The notes beneath the pieces are model-generated. The model made no database searches. It saw only the letters and a program-made list of their open reading frames with translations, and was not told the origin of the DNA. From assembly GCF_014205225.1 (NCBI RefSeq), contig NZ_JACHNB010000001.1, positions 3,639,501 through 3,703,500 of the forward strand: a DNA stretch of 64,000 nucleotides, written 5' to 3'. The position numbers were made by a program, and so were the translations under genes. The DNA comes from Actinoplanes octamycinicus (GTDB taxonomy: Bacteria > Actinomycetota > Actinomycetes > Mycobacteriales > Micromonosporaceae). Of this stretch, positions 45,930-54,974 are shown piece after piece; positions within the stretch are counted from its first letter, which is position 1, and every line of letters begins with the position of its first letter.

Positions 45930-47321
45930 ATGGCGGACGACCGTACCGACAAGGCCCGCCCGTCACTGAGCCGGCAGCTGCTGCCCGCGGTGCACGGGCT
46001 GCTGGCCCGCCCCCTCTCGTCCTACTACCTGCTGATCGCCAGCGCCGGCATGCTGCTGCTGATCGGGTTGACCATGGTCTTCTCGGCGACGAGCGTGAAG
46101 GCGTACGCGGCGAACGGCAACGCCTTCTCGGCGATCTCCAGCCAGGCGGTGTACGCGCTGCTCGGCCTGGTCGCCTTCTGGATCTGCCAGCGGCTGCCCG
46201 CGATCACCCTGCGCGCCCTGGGCAAGTACGTGCTCGGCGCGGCGGTGGTGCTGCTCTCCTTCCAGAACCTGGTCGTCATGGTCAAGCACATCGAGGCCCA
46301 GGAGAGCGAGCGGGTCGCCGGGATCTCGGTCAGCCTGCTCTCGCTCGCCGTCGGCGGGGTCAGCGTGCAGCCGTCCGAGCTGGCCAAACTGGCCATGGTG
46401 TTGTGGGGCGCCGACCTGATCGCCCGCAAGGGCGCGGCCCTGGGTCACTGGCGCGAGCTGGCGATGCCGCTCTTCCCGGTGGTCGGCCTGCTCTTCGTCC
46501 TGGTCGGCTACAACGACGTGGGCACCATGCTGGTGCTGCTGGCGCTGATCGTCGGGCTGCTCTGGGCGGCCGGCGTGCGGCTGCGGGTGTTCGGCGCCCT
46601 CGGTGTGCTCGGCCTGACCGGTATCGGCCTGCTGATCGCCGCGGCCTCCCGGGGCGCCGGCTCCGGCACCTCCGAGGCGCCGAACTACCGGGTGGAGCGC
46701 CTCACCGCCTTCCTCACCCCACTCGACAAGTGCGATCCGGGCGGCACGTGCTACCAGCTGATCCAGGGGCGTTCGGCGATCTTCGAGGGTGGCTGGTTCG
46801 GCGTCGGGCTGGGCAAGGGCGCGCTGAAGTGGGGCTGGGTCCCCGAGGCGGAGAACGACTTCATCTACTCGATCCTCGCCGAGGAGATGGGCGTGGTCGG
46901 CTGCACCGTGGTGCTGGCGCTCTTCTCGGTGCTGGCCTACACCGGTTTCCGGATCGCCCGCCGCTCCACCGACCCGTTCCGCCGCCTCGCGGCCGCCGCG
47001 ATCACCACCTGGCTGGTCGTCCAGGCCGTCATCAACATGGGCGGGGTGGTCGGGCTGCTGCCCATCACCGGCCTTCCGCTACCGTTCATCTCCGCGGGTG
47101 GCAGCGCTCTGATCGTGGCCATGGCGGCGATCGGCATGCTGGCCTCGTTCGCCCGGGCGGAGCCGGATGCGGCGCGTGCCCTGAACGCCCGTCCGACGCC
47201 TCGATGGGTGCGACTAGTCTGGGCCCCGCTGCCGCCGCTCCCCTCGCCGCGGCGGCCGGTCTCCACGAAACCGGCGAAGTCGGTGAAGTCCGTTGGCGCG
47301 GGGGAGGGAAGGAGACGGTGA
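45930..47321 (+). CDS. ftsW: Septal peptidoglycan polymerase FtsW (SEDS family)
   Basis: A 463-residue SEDS glycosyltransferase with ten hydrophobic segments. ATG 45930 follows GATGGGGG. Family blocks are VSVQPSELAKLAMVLWGADLIARK, VERLTAFLTPLDKC, YQLIQGRSAIFEGGWFGVGLG, AENDFIYSILAEEMGVVG and GLPLPFISAGGSAL. It polymerises lipid II at the septum with FtsI. The C-terminal 55 residues are cytoplasmic and Pro/Lys-rich. Its TGA overlaps the murG ATG by one base. Confidence 0.95.
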   Translation: MADDRTDKARPSLSRQLLPAVHGLLARPLSSYYLLIASAGMLLLIGLTMVFSATSVKAYAANGNAFSAISSQAVYALLGLVAFWICQRLPAITLRALGKYVLGAAVVLLSFQNLVVMVKHIEAQESERVAGISVSLLSLAVGGVSVQPSELAKLAMVLWGADLIARKGAALGHWRELAMPLFPVVGLLFVLVGYNDVGTMLVLLALIVGLLWAAGVRLRVFGALGVLGLTGIGLLIAAASRGAGSGTSEAPNYRVERLTAFLTPLDKCDPGGTCYQLIQGRSAIFEGGWFGVGLGKGALKWGWVPEAENDFIYSILAEEMGVVGCTVVLALFSVLAYTGFRIARRSTDPFRRLAAAAITTWLVVQAVINMGGVVGLLPITGLPLPFISAGGSALIVAMAAIGMLASFARAEPDAARALNARPTPRWVRLVWAPLPPLPSPRRPVSTKPAKSVKSVGAGEGRRR

Positions 47322-48427
47322 TGGTTCCGCTGCGGTCGGTCGTGCTCGCCGGAGGAGGCACCGGCGGACACATCTATCCGCTGCTGGCCTTCGCCGACGC
47401 CCTGCGCCGGCACTTCCCGCACATCCGGATCACCACGCTGGGCAGCCCCAAGGGGATGGAGAACCAGCTCATCCCGGCGGCCGGCTACGACCTGCGGGTG
47501 ATCCCGGCCTTCCAGCTGCCCCGCTCGCTCAACCTGGACCTGCTGCGCACCCCGGACCGGATGTACAAGTCCACCCACGCGGCCGGCGAGATCCTCGACG
47601 AGGTGCAGGCCGAGGTGGTGGTCGGGTTCGGCGGCTACGTGTCGGTCCCGGCCTACCTGGCCGCCTGGCGCCGCGAGCTGCCGATCGTGGTGCACGAGGT
47701 GAACGTGCCCCCCGGCGTGGCGAACCGGATGGGCATGAAGTTCACCAAGCGGGTCGCCGTCGGCTTCCCGCACCAGCTGGAGCAGGCCGAGTCGCTGCGC
47801 AACGCGCGCCTGGTCGGCGTCCCGCTGCGTACCGGGATCACCCAGATGGACCGCCCGGCGCTGCGCCCGCAGGCGCTCTACCACTTCGGGCTGCGCCCGG
47901 ACCTGCCGGTGCTGTTCGTCTCCGGCGGCTCGTCCGGCGCGCGGACGATCAACCTGGCGGTGGCCGCGGCGGCCAAGCGGCTGGCCCACGCCGGCATCCA
48001 GGTGCTGCACGTGCAGGGCGGGCGCAACGACCCGTTCGACGTGCCGAACGACCTGCCGGTGCCCTATGTCGTGGTGCCCTACCTGTCCGACATGCAGCTC
48101 GGATACGCTGCCGCCGACCTGATGCTGTGCCGGGGCGGGGCGATCACCGTCGCCGAGACCACCGCGCTCGGCATGCCGGCCATCTACGTGCCCTACCCGT
48201 TCAGCAACCAGGAGCAGCGCCGCAACGCGCTCCCGGTGGTCGAGGCGGGCGGCGGCATGCTGGTGGACAACAGCGAGCTGACCCCGGACTGGATCGAGCG
48301 GAACATCATCCCGCTGGCCCGGGACCGGCAGCGGCTGGCCGCCATGGGGCACGCCGCGGCCGGCTACGGCCGCCGTGACGGTGACGAGCAGCTGCTGCGC
48401 TTCGTTCTGGAAGCGGTGGGTCGGTGA
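47321..48427 (+). CDS. murG: UDP-GlcNAc:lipid I N-acetylglucosaminyltransferase MurG
   Basis: A 368-residue GT-B enzyme starting at ATG 47321 behind GGAAGGAGA. N-terminal blocks are VVLAGGGTGGHIYPLLAFADAL and VVGFGGYVSVPAYLAAW. The UDP-binding C-terminal part has FVSGGSSGARTIN, LMLCRGGAITVAETTALGMP and PYPFSNQEQRRNA. It converts lipid I to lipid II on the inner face of the membrane. Confidence 0.96.
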   Translation: MVPLRSVVLAGGGTGGHIYPLLAFADALRRHFPHIRITTLGSPKGMENQLIPAAGYDLRVIPAFQLPRSLNLDLLRTPDRMYKSTHAAGEILDEVQAEVVVGFGGYVSVPAYLAAWRRELPIVVHEVNVPPGVANRMGMKFTKRVAVGFPHQLEQAESLRNARLVGVPLRTGITQMDRPALRPQALYHFGLRPDLPVLFVSGGSSGARTINLAVAAAAKRLAHAGIQVLHVQGGRNDPFDVPNDLPVPYVVVPYLSDMQLGYAAADLMLCRGGAITVAETTALGMPAIYVPYPFSNQEQRRNALPVVEAGGGMLVDNSELTPDWIERNIIPLARDRQRLAAMGHAAAGYGRRDGDEQLLRFVLEAVGR

Positions 48428-48452
48428 GCTTTTCTGTGACTGAGGGAGTGAC

Positions 48453-49892
48453 GTGGTGAACACGGCGGAGTTGACGCCGGCCGGTGAGATGACCGCCGAG
48501 GACCTGGGCAGCGTGCATCTGATCGGGATCGGCGGGGTCGGCATGGCCGGCCTGGCGCGGCTCCTGCTTACCCGGGGCATCCCGGTCTCCGGCAGCGAGC
48601 TGCGCGAGTGGCCGGCGCTGGCCGGGATGCGCGCGCTGGGCGGGACCGTGCACATGGCGCACGAGGCGTCGAACCTGGACGGCGTCGACACGGTCGTCTA
48701 CTCCACCGCGATCCCGCAGGATCACGTCGAGATGGTCGAGGCGCGCCGGCGCGGCCTGCGGGTGCTGCACCGCTCCGAGGCGCTCGCCGCGGCGATGACG
48801 AACCGGCGGACCATCGCGGTGGCCGGCACCCACGGCAAGACCACCACCACCTCGATCATGACGGTGATCCTGCAGCACGCCGGGCAGGACCCGTCGTTCG
48901 TGATCGGCGGTGAGCTCTCCGCGGCCGGCTCCAACGGCCACCACGGCACCGGCCCGCACTTCGTGGCCGAGGCGGACGAGCACGACCGGTCGTTCCTGAT
49001 CTACCGGCCGCACGTCGCGATCATCACCAACATCGAGGGCGATCACCTCAACAACTGGGGTGACCTGGACAACCTGAAGGCCGGCTTCCTGGAGTTCGGC
49101 GAGCTGGCCGACGGTTTCGTGGTGACCTGCGCGGACGGGCCGGGCACCGAGGAGCTGATCGCCGGGCTGCGGGCCAAGGGCAAGACCGTCTACACGTACG
49201 GTGAGTCGCCCGACGCCGACTTCCGGATCAGTGACGTGGTCTCCACCGTCAACGGCGTGCGCTACCAGGCCGAGCTGAACGGCAAGCCGCTGGGCGAGTT
49301 CAAGCTGGCGCTGCCCGGCAAGCACATGGGCCTGAACAGCGCCGCGACCGTGCTCACCGCGCTCAAGCTGGGCCTGCCGCTGGACAAGATCGTCGAGGCG
49401 CTGGAGTCGTTCCCGGGGGTCCGCCGCCGGTTCGAGCGCAAGGGCATCGCGGCCGGCGTCCGGGTCTACGACGAGTACGCGTACCACCCGACCTCGGTGA
49501 TGGCCGCGCTGCGCACGCTGCGCGAGGTGGCCGGCGACGGCCGCCTGCTGGTGGTCTTCCAGCCGTACCGGGTGTACCGCACCCGGGACCTGCAGGCCGA
49601 GCTGGCCGAGGGGCTGGCGGTGGCCGACCAGGTGATCGTGATGGAGGTGTTCGGCCCGGGCGAGACCCGCGGGCCGGGCGAGGGCGGGCTCGCCCTGACC
49701 GCCGCGATCGACCTGCCGGCCGAGCGCAAGGTCTTCGTCCCGGACTGGGAGGACGTGCCGGCCGAGGTGGTCCGCCGCAGCCGTCCCGGCGACGTGGTGG
49801 TGACCATGGGCGCGCCGCCGATCTCGCTGATGGGCGACGAGCTGCTGGCCGCGCTCGCCGAGGTGGACCTGCGGCCGGACCTCGCGGGCTGA
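48453..49892 (+). CDS. murC: UDP-MurNAc:L-alanine (or glycine) ligase MurC
   Basis: A 479-residue Mur ligase starting at GTG 48453. It begins with VHLIGIGGVGMAGLARLLL, the P-loop is VAGTHGKTTTTSIM, and FVAEADEHDRSFL follows. The C-terminal motif reads RVYDEYAYHPTSVMAAL, where most MurC proteins have DDYxHHPTE, so two usually conserved positions differ. MurC adds the first stem residue. Micromonosporaceae walls usually carry glycine there instead of L-alanine; whether the changed motif relates to that is unknown. Confidence 0.94.
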   Translation: MVNTAELTPAGEMTAEDLGSVHLIGIGGVGMAGLARLLLTRGIPVSGSELREWPALAGMRALGGTVHMAHEASNLDGVDTVVYSTAIPQDHVEMVEARRRGLRVLHRSEALAAAMTNRRTIAVAGTHGKTTTTSIMTVILQHAGQDPSFVIGGELSAAGSNGHHGTGPHFVAEADEHDRSFLIYRPHVAIITNIEGDHLNNWGDLDNLKAGFLEFGELADGFVVTCADGPGTEELIAGLRAKGKTVYTYGESPDADFRISDVVSTVNGVRYQAELNGKPLGEFKLALPGKHMGLNSAATVLTALKLGLPLDKIVEALESFPGVRRRFERKGIAAGVRVYDEYAYHPTSVMAALRTLREVAGDGRLLVVFQPYRVYRTRDLQAELAEGLAVADQVIVMEVFGPGETRGPGEGGLALTAAIDLPAERKVFVPDWEDVPAEVVRRSRPGDVVVTMGAPPISLMGDELLAALAEVDLRPDLAG

Positions 49893-49895
49893 TCG

Positions 49896-50663
49896 GTGGC
49901 CGGCTCCGGCACACGCAACTGGCGGCTGGTGCGGGCGGACACCGACGCGGTGCCGCCGTCCGCACGCCGGTTCATGGCCCGGGCCCGGCAGCGCAAGCTG
50001 CGGGCCGCGCTGCCCTGGCTGATCGGCGCCGGCGTGCTGCTGGCCGCCGGCGCCCTGGCCTGGCTGTTCTACGGCACCTCGGTGCTCGGGGTGCGGTCGG
50101 TGGACGTGGTCGGCGCGCAGACCCTGGACCCGGAGCAGGTCCGGGCCGCCGCCGCGGTGCCGGCCGACCAGCCGCTGGCCCGGGTCGACCTGGACCAGGT
50201 CGAGGCCCGGGTGCGTGGCCTGGCCCCGGTCGACAAGGTGACGGTCACCCGGAGCTGGCCGTCCGCCCTGCGGGTCGAGGTGGTCGAGCGGGTTCCGGTA
50301 GCCGCGGTGCCGGTGCAGGGCGGGTTCGCGCTGATCGACGACGCCGGCGTGCCGTACCGGACGGTGGCCGAGCCGCCGGCCGGCCTGCCGCTGGCCCGGC
50401 TCGCCACGCCCGGCTCGGCCGATCCGAACACCGCCTCGGCGCTGATCGTGCTCGCCTCGCTCAGCGACGACCTGCGCGAGCAGCTGGTGGCGATCGCCGT
50501 GCCGTCGCCGGTGGCGATCCAGCTGGAGCTGAGCAAGGGCCGGGTGGTGGTCTGGGGGGACGACACCCAGAGCGACGAGAAGAGCAAGGTGGCCACCGCG
50601 CTGATCAAGCGGAAGGGCACCAAGTTCGACGTGAGCGCGCCACGGATCGTGACCATTCGGTAA
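49896..50663 (+). CDS. ftsQ: Division protein FtsQ
   Basis: A 255-residue bitopic protein starting at GTG 49896, three bases after murC. The transmembrane helix is at about 38-60. A POTRA domain follows (VLGVRSVDVVGAQTLDPEQV), then the FtsQ/DivIB core (VDKVTVTRSWPSALRVEVVERVPVA, ALIDDAGVPYRTV). It links FtsL and other divisome parts. It is the last gene before the separate ftsZ promoter region. Confidence 0.93.
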   Translation: MAGSGTRNWRLVRADTDAVPPSARRFMARARQRKLRAALPWLIGAGVLLAAGALAWLFYGTSVLGVRSVDVVGAQTLDPEQVRAAAAVPADQPLARVDLDQVEARVRGLAPVDKVTVTRSWPSALRVEVVERVPVAAVPVQGGFALIDDAGVPYRTVAEPPAGLPLARLATPGSADPNTASALIVLASLSDDLREQLVAIAVPSPVAIQLELSKGRVVVWGDDTQSDEKSKVATALIKRKGTKFDVSAPRIVTIR

Positions 50664-50714
50664 CTAAATATGTAAAACCGGCGAAAACGTACGAACGGAA
50701 TATTACCGTCGAGG

Positions 50715-50744
50715 TTACGGGTGAGTCGCATACTCACCTCGTAA
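50715..50744 (+). terminator. Hairpin after ftsQ
   Basis: TTACGGGTGAGT pairs with ACTCACCTCGTAA with a single-base bulge around CGCAT, 51 bp after the ftsQ stop in an AT-richer segment. It may end the upstream dcw transcript or belong to the ftsZ leader. Confidence 0.6.
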
Positions 50745-50821
50745 GCGGACGCGACACGCCGCCCGGGTTCTTTGGTCCGGGCGCGATGTCCGCATACGTT
50801 GCGTCGAAGAGGTTTGAGTGG

Positions 50822-50850
50822 TTGACATAACTCTCAACCTCTAGTAGAGG
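50822..50850 (+). promoter_or_regulatory. Candidate ftsZ promoter overlapping a hairpin
   Basis: A consensus TTGACA (50822-50827) is followed after 17 bp by TAGAGG (50845-50850). The same segment forms an inverted repeat, 50829-50842 with 50846-50859, with one mismatch and one wobble. The -10 element is weak at its last base. ftsZ starts at 50963. Confidence 0.5.
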
Positions 50851-50962
50851 GTGAGGGTTTCCTCGCCCTCCCTTGTACGGCAGCGGATGTCGAAGTGCGG
50901 ATCCCCGTGGAACCGCAGGGGCCCTCGGCATCCGCCAACCCCGGAAGGGAAGGCTGAGCCCG

Positions 50963-52105
50963 ATGACACCTCCGCACAACTATCTTGCGGTCATCAAGGT
51001 CGTCGGCATCGGCGGCGGCGGCGTGAATGCCGTGAACCGCATGATCGAGGTTGGGCTCAAAGGCGTCGAGTTCATCGCGATCAACACCGATGCCCAGGCC
51101 CTGCTGATGAGTGACGCCGACGTCAAGCTGGACGTCGGCCGCGAGCTGACCCGTGGTCTGGGCGCCGGCGCCCAGCCCGAAGTCGGCAAGAACGCCGCCG
51201 AGGACCACCGCGACGAGATCGAGGAGGTCCTCAAGGGGGCCGACATGGTCTTCGTGACCTGTGGCGAGGGCGGCGGCACCGGCACCGGCGGCGCCCCGGT
51301 GGTGGCGAACATCGCCCGCAAGCTCGGCGCGCTGACCATCGGCGTGGTGACCCGTCCGTTCTCCTTCGAGGGCAAACGGCGTCAGGTCCAGGCCGAGGCC
51401 GGCATCGACGAGCTGCGCAACCAGTGCGACACGCTGATCGTGATCCCGAACGACCGGCTGCTCGCGCTCGGCGACCGCGGGATCAGCATGATGGACGCGT
51501 TCCGTCAGGCCGACCAGGTGCTGCTCTCCGGTGTGCAGGGCATCACCGACCTGATCACCACGCCGGGTCTGATCAACCTGGACTTCGCCGACGTCAAGAG
51601 CGTGATGAGCAACGCGGGCAGCGCGCTCATGGGCATCGGCAGCGCGCGCGGCGACAACCGCGCGGTCGAGGCGGCCGAGCGGGCCATCTCCAGCCCGCTG
51701 CTGGAGCAGAGCATGGACGGCGCGCGCGGCGTGCTGCTCTCCATCGCCGGCGGTTCCGACCTGGGCCTGTTCGAGATCAACGACGCGGCGCAGCTGGTCA
51801 CCGACGCGGCCCACCCGGACGCGAACATCATCTTCGGCGCGGTCATCGACGACGCGCTCGGCGATGAGGTGCGGGTGACCGTGATCGCGGCCGGCTTCGA
51901 CGGCGGTTCGCCGTCCTACAAGCCGTCCGAGCCGGTGCGCAAGCAGGTGCCGGCGCCGGTCCAGACCAGCACCTCGCCGGCCTCGTCGATCACCTCGACG
52001 TCGCTCACCCCGCACCAGCCCGCGTCCGCGCCGGCCACGCCGACGCCGCGCAAGGTGCTCTTCGACGACGTGGACGTGCCGGACTTCCTGAAGAACGGTT
52101 CCTGA
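50963..52105 (+). CDS. ftsZ: Cell division GTPase FtsZ
   Basis: A 380-residue tubulin homologue. ATG 50963 ([27 protein letters not shown]) follows GGAAGGGAAGG; the longer frame upstream is leader. The GTP-binding signature is [15 protein letters not shown], the T7 loop is [14 protein letters not shown], and the C-terminal peptide is [13 protein letters not shown], which binds SepF/FtsW. It forms the Z-ring. A short Ser/Thr/Pro linker precedes the tail. The yggS frame follows immediately. Confidence 0.98.
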   Translation: MTPPHNYLAVIKVVGIGGGGVNAVNRMIEVGLKGVEFIAINTDAQALLMSDADVKLDVGRELTRGLGAGAQPEVGKNAAEDHRDEIEEVLKGADMVFVTCGEGGGTGTGGAPVVANIARKLGALTIGVVTRPFSFEGKRRQVQAEAGIDELRNQCDTLIVIPNDRLLALGDRGISMMDAFRQADQVLLSGVQGITDLITTPGLINLDFADVKSVMSNAGSALMGIGSARGDNRAVEAAERAISSPLLEQSMDGARGVLLSIAGGSDLGLFEINDAAQLVTDAAHPDANIIFGAVIDDALGDEVRVTVIAAGFDGGSPSYKPSEPVRKQVPAPVQTSTSPASSITSTSLTPHQPASAPATPTPRKVLFDDVDVPDFLKNGS

Positions 52106-52106
52106 C

Positions 52107-52817
52107 CTGAATCACGAAGGACGGCGGGCCGAGCTCGCCGCGAACCTGCAGCGGGTGCGCGAACGGATCTCGCGCGCCTGCGAGTCGGCCGGGCGAGCGC
52201 CGGACGCGGTCACGCTGACCGCGGTGACGAAGACCTACCCGGCGAGCGACGTGCTGTTGCTCGCCGGGCTGGGCGTCACCGACGTCGGGGAGAACAAGGA
52301 CCAGGACGCGTCCGGCAAGGCCGCCGAGGTGCGGGCCGCCGGCGTGCGGCTGCGCTGGCACTTCGTCGGCCAGCTGCAGCGCAACAAGGCGAGATCGGTT
52401 TCCGGGTACGCCGATGTGGTCGAGTCCGTGGACTCGCTGCGCCTGGTCACCGCGCTGGACCGGGCGGCCGTGGCGGTCCGGGACGAGCCGCTCGAGGTGC
52501 TGGTCCAGGTGAGTCTGGACGGTGACCCGCAGCGCGGCGGCGTGGCCGGTGACGATCTCTGGCGGGTATCCGACGCGGTGGCCTCATCGGACGGTCTGCG
52601 GCTGGGCGGGCTGATGGCCGTCGCGCCGCTCGGCGAGGATCCCGACCGCGCCTTCGCCCGACTGGCCGAAGTGGCTGGTCAGCTCGTTGCGACGCATCCC
52701 GCGGCCACGGTGCTCTCGGCCGGGATGAGCGGCGACCTGGAGGCCGCTGTCCGGCATGGGGCGACACACGTACGGATCGGTACATCTTTACTCGGGATGC
52801 GAAACTCGCTGCGGTAG
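52107..52817 (+). CDS. yggS: YggS-family PLP-binding protein (PLP homeostasis protein), probable CTG start
   Basis: A PLP-dependent-fold protein with Lys in [39 protein letters not shown] and a C-terminal [25 protein letters not shown]. The only ATG/GTG/TTG start is GTG 52155, but that would cut the conserved first helix. The open frame upstream reads [22 protein letters not shown], which aligns with the family N-terminus. The one plausible initiator is CTG 52107, two bases after the ftsZ stop. From there the protein has 236 residues. The GTG start cannot be excluded. Confidence 0.85.
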   Translation: MNHEGRRAELAANLQRVRERISRACESAGRAPDAVTLTAVTKTYPASDVLLLAGLGVTDVGENKDQDASGKAAEVRAAGVRLRWHFVGQLQRNKARSVSGYADVVESVDSLRLVTALDRAAVAVRDEPLEVLVQVSLDGDPQRGGVAGDDLWRVSDAVASSDGLRLGGLMAVAPLGEDPDRAFARLAEVAGQLVATHPAATVLSAGMSGDLEAAVRHGATHVRIGTSLLGMRNSLR

Positions 52818-52915
52818 CCTTGCGGCGGGCAGCAAACTACATGGGTGTTGTTTTACGCGACGCGCCACCGCCCGGCGGCCGTTGCGTCCGACGACGCAGC
52901 GTCGCAGTGAGCCGC

Positions 52916-52932
52916 GGGTCCGCATCGGACCC
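52916..52932 (+). promoter_or_regulatory. Hairpin in the sepF leader
   Basis: GGGTCCG, CAT, CGGACCC: a perfect 7-bp stem, 72 bp before the sepF start, in the 187-bp spacer after yggS. No gene is seen in the spacer. Confidence 0.4.
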
Positions 52933-53004
52933 GGTGTCCGGCTCGCCAGGGGGACGCGGCTCGCCGAGGGGGCGCGGGCCGCAGAAGCGGACGGAGGTGG
53001 GGGC

Positions 53005-53760
53005 ATGAACGGTTTCCGTAAGTCGCTGGTGTGGCTGGGGCTTGCCGAGGAAGAGGACGTCGACTACGAGGACCGTGGGTACCGGGAGACCGCCCACCGC
53101 TCGTCCCGGGATCGGGACCGGGACCGCGACCGGGAGCGCTACTCCTCCAGCTCCCGCTACTCGGACTCCTACGACGAGGACGAGGTCGAGGAGGAGCACG
53201 CCGTCCCGCGGGCGCGTGCCGACCGCGACCGGGGCGACCGCGCCGACCGGTTCGAGCGCGGCAGCCGGCTCAGCGAGCGCGCCTCCTCGGTGCGCGCCGA
53301 CCTGGACCGGGACGACGACGACCGGATCGAGCGGGCCAGTGTGCGGTCGATCACCCGGCCCTCGGCGGCGCCCGAGCAGTCCTCCTCGCTGACCTACTCC
53401 ACCCGGGAGAACCTGGCGCTCGCCCCGCAGCCGCCGGTCCACCAGCCGCAGGTCCAGCACCGCCCGGTGGAGGAGGAGCAGCGGTACCAGATCACCACGC
53501 TGCACCCCACCACGTACCGGGAGGCGCGCACCATCGGCGAGCACTTCCGGGACGGCGTTCCGGTGATCATCAATCTCACCGAGATGGATGAATCGGACGC
53601 GCGCCGGCTGGTCGACTTCGCCGCCGGGCTGGCTTTCGGCCTGAGGGGTACGATCGAGCGCGTGACCAACCGGGTTTTCCTGCTCTCACCGGCGAATGTC
53701 CAGGTCACCGCGGAGGACAAGGCCAAGATCGCTGAGGGTGGCTTCTTCACTCAGAGTTGA
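53005..53760 (+). CDS. sepF: Cell division protein SepF
   Basis: A 251-residue protein. ATG 53005 follows GGAGGTGGGGG. The N-terminal amphipathic membrane anchor is [19 protein letters not shown] linker of about 130 residues follows, dominated by alternating Arg and Asp/Glu ([13 protein letters not shown]). The C-terminal SepF core has [22 protein letters not shown] and [27 protein letters not shown]. SepF tethers FtsZ to the membrane and replaces FtsA, which is absent here. The linker is longer than usual. Confidence 0.95.
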   Translation: MNGFRKSLVWLGLAEEEDVDYEDRGYRETAHRSSRDRDRDRDRERYSSSSRYSDSYDEDEVEEEHAVPRARADRDRGDRADRFERGSRLSERASSVRADLDRDDDDRIERASVRSITRPSAAPEQSSSLTYSTRENLALAPQPPVHQPQVQHRPVEEEQRYQITTLHPTTYREARTIGEHFRDGVPVIINLTEMDESDARRLVDFAAGLAFGLRGTIERVTNRVFLLSPANVQVTAEDKAKIAEGGFFTQS

Positions 53761-53783
53761 CCCGAACGAGGGATCCGCCGGAC

Positions 53784-54077
53784 GTGCTGTCGATCGTGTT
53801 CCAGATTCTCTATCTGTTGGTGTACCTCTTCTTCCTGGTGCTGCTGAGCAGGTTCGTCATGGGAGCGGTGCTCCAGTACGGACGCCGCTGGCAACCGGGC
53901 CGGGGCGCGTCTGCCGCACTCGAATTGGTGTGGAGCGTCACGGATCCGCCCCTCAAGGCGTTGAGGCGTGTGATCCCACCGCTGCGCATTGGTAACGTGA
54001 GTTTGGACCTGGCTTCCATCGTGCTGCTGGTTATCCTGTTCGTGCTCATGGAGTTAGTGCTAGTTCGCCTCATCTAG
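53784..54077 (+). CDS. YggT-family membrane protein
   Basis: A 97-residue protein. GTG 53784 has GAGGGA upstream; an in-frame TTG at 53757 overlapping the sepF stop is less likely. It has two hydrophobic segments ([23 protein letters not shown] and [19 protein letters not shown]) with the family sequence [23 protein letters not shown] between them. YggT genes lie between sepF and divIVA in most actinobacteria. The molecular role is not known. Confidence 0.9.
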   Translation: MLSIVFQILYLLVYLFFLVLLSRFVMGAVLQYGRRWQPGRGASAALELVWSVTDPPLKALRRVIPPLRIGNVSLDLASIVLLVILFVLMELVLVRLI

Positions 54078-54132
54078 ACCTACAGATAGACAGCAGCCCC
54101 AACCGCGGCCGCGACTGACCCGAGGAGTTTCG

Positions 54133-54942
54133 ATGCCGCTGACCCCGGCCGACGTGCATAACGTCGCCTTCAAGAAGCCCCCGATCGGCAAGCGGGGGTA
54201 TGACGAGGAGGAGGTCGACGCCTTCCTGGACGAGGTCGAGCGCGAGCTCGCCCGTCTGATCGAGGAGAACAACGAGCTGCGCGCCCAGGTGGAGCGCGGC
54301 GGTCGGGGTGGCGCGCCAGCCGGCCCGGGTGCCGACCCCCGCCTCGCGGCCGAGCTCAACGACCTGAAAGGCCAGCTCGACCGCGTGCAGCGGGACAAGT
54401 CGGCGGCCGAGCAGGCCGCCCGGCAGATGCAGGCCGAGCTCGAGCAGGTGCGCGCCCAGGGTGGCCCGGCCGGCGGCCCGACCGGCGCCGACGGCGAGCA
54501 GCAGGCGCTCCGGGTGCTGATGATGGCCCAGCGCACCGCCGACGACCACGTGTCCGACGCCCGCCGCGAGGCCGACAAGCTCCTCTCCGACGCCCGTTCC
54601 AAGGCGGAGGAGGTCACCCGGGAGGCCCGGGCCAAGGCCGACGCCCTCGAGCGGGACGCGCGGCAGCGGCACCAGGAGGCCATGGGCGGCCTGGACGCCA
54701 AGCGGACCGCGCTGCAGAAGCACATCGAGGAGCTCAAGCAGTTCGAGCGGGAGTACCGCACGCGCTTGAAGGCCTACCTCGAGAGCCAGCTGCGCGACCT
54801 CGACGGCCGTGGCCAGGGCCTGGAGGCCGAGATGGCGCGTGCCGACGCGAGCCGTGCGGTCGGTGGTTCCGGCGGTCTCGCCGCGGCCGGTCTCGCTGGT
54901 TCCTACGGCGGCCGGTCCAACGCCATCGAATCGGGTCGCTGA
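54133..54942 (+). CDS. divIVA: DivIVA/Wag31 polar growth protein
   Basis: A 269-residue coiled-coil protein. ATG follows GAGGAGTTTCG. The conserved membrane-binding N-terminus is [20 protein letters not shown], then [29 protein letters not shown]. Two coiled-coil stretches are separated by a Gly/Pro/Ala linker (about residues 56-70 and 108-122). It ends with a Gly/Ala/Ser tail. In actinobacteria it marks the poles and organises tip growth. It closes the dcw cluster. Confidence 0.95.
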   Translation: MPLTPADVHNVAFKKPPIGKRGYDEEEVDAFLDEVERELARLIEENNELRAQVERGGRGGAPAGPGADPRLAAELNDLKGQLDRVQRDKSAAEQAARQMQAELEQVRAQGGPAGGPTGADGEQQALRVLMMAQRTADDHVSDARREADKLLSDARSKAEEVTREARAKADALERDARQRHQEAMGGLDAKRTALQKHIEELKQFEREYRTRLKAYLESQLRDLDGRGQGLEAEMARADASRAVGGSGGLAAAGLAGSYGGRSNAIESGR

Positions 54943-54974
54943 CCACAGCCCGAGCAGCTCGACGAGGATGAGCC

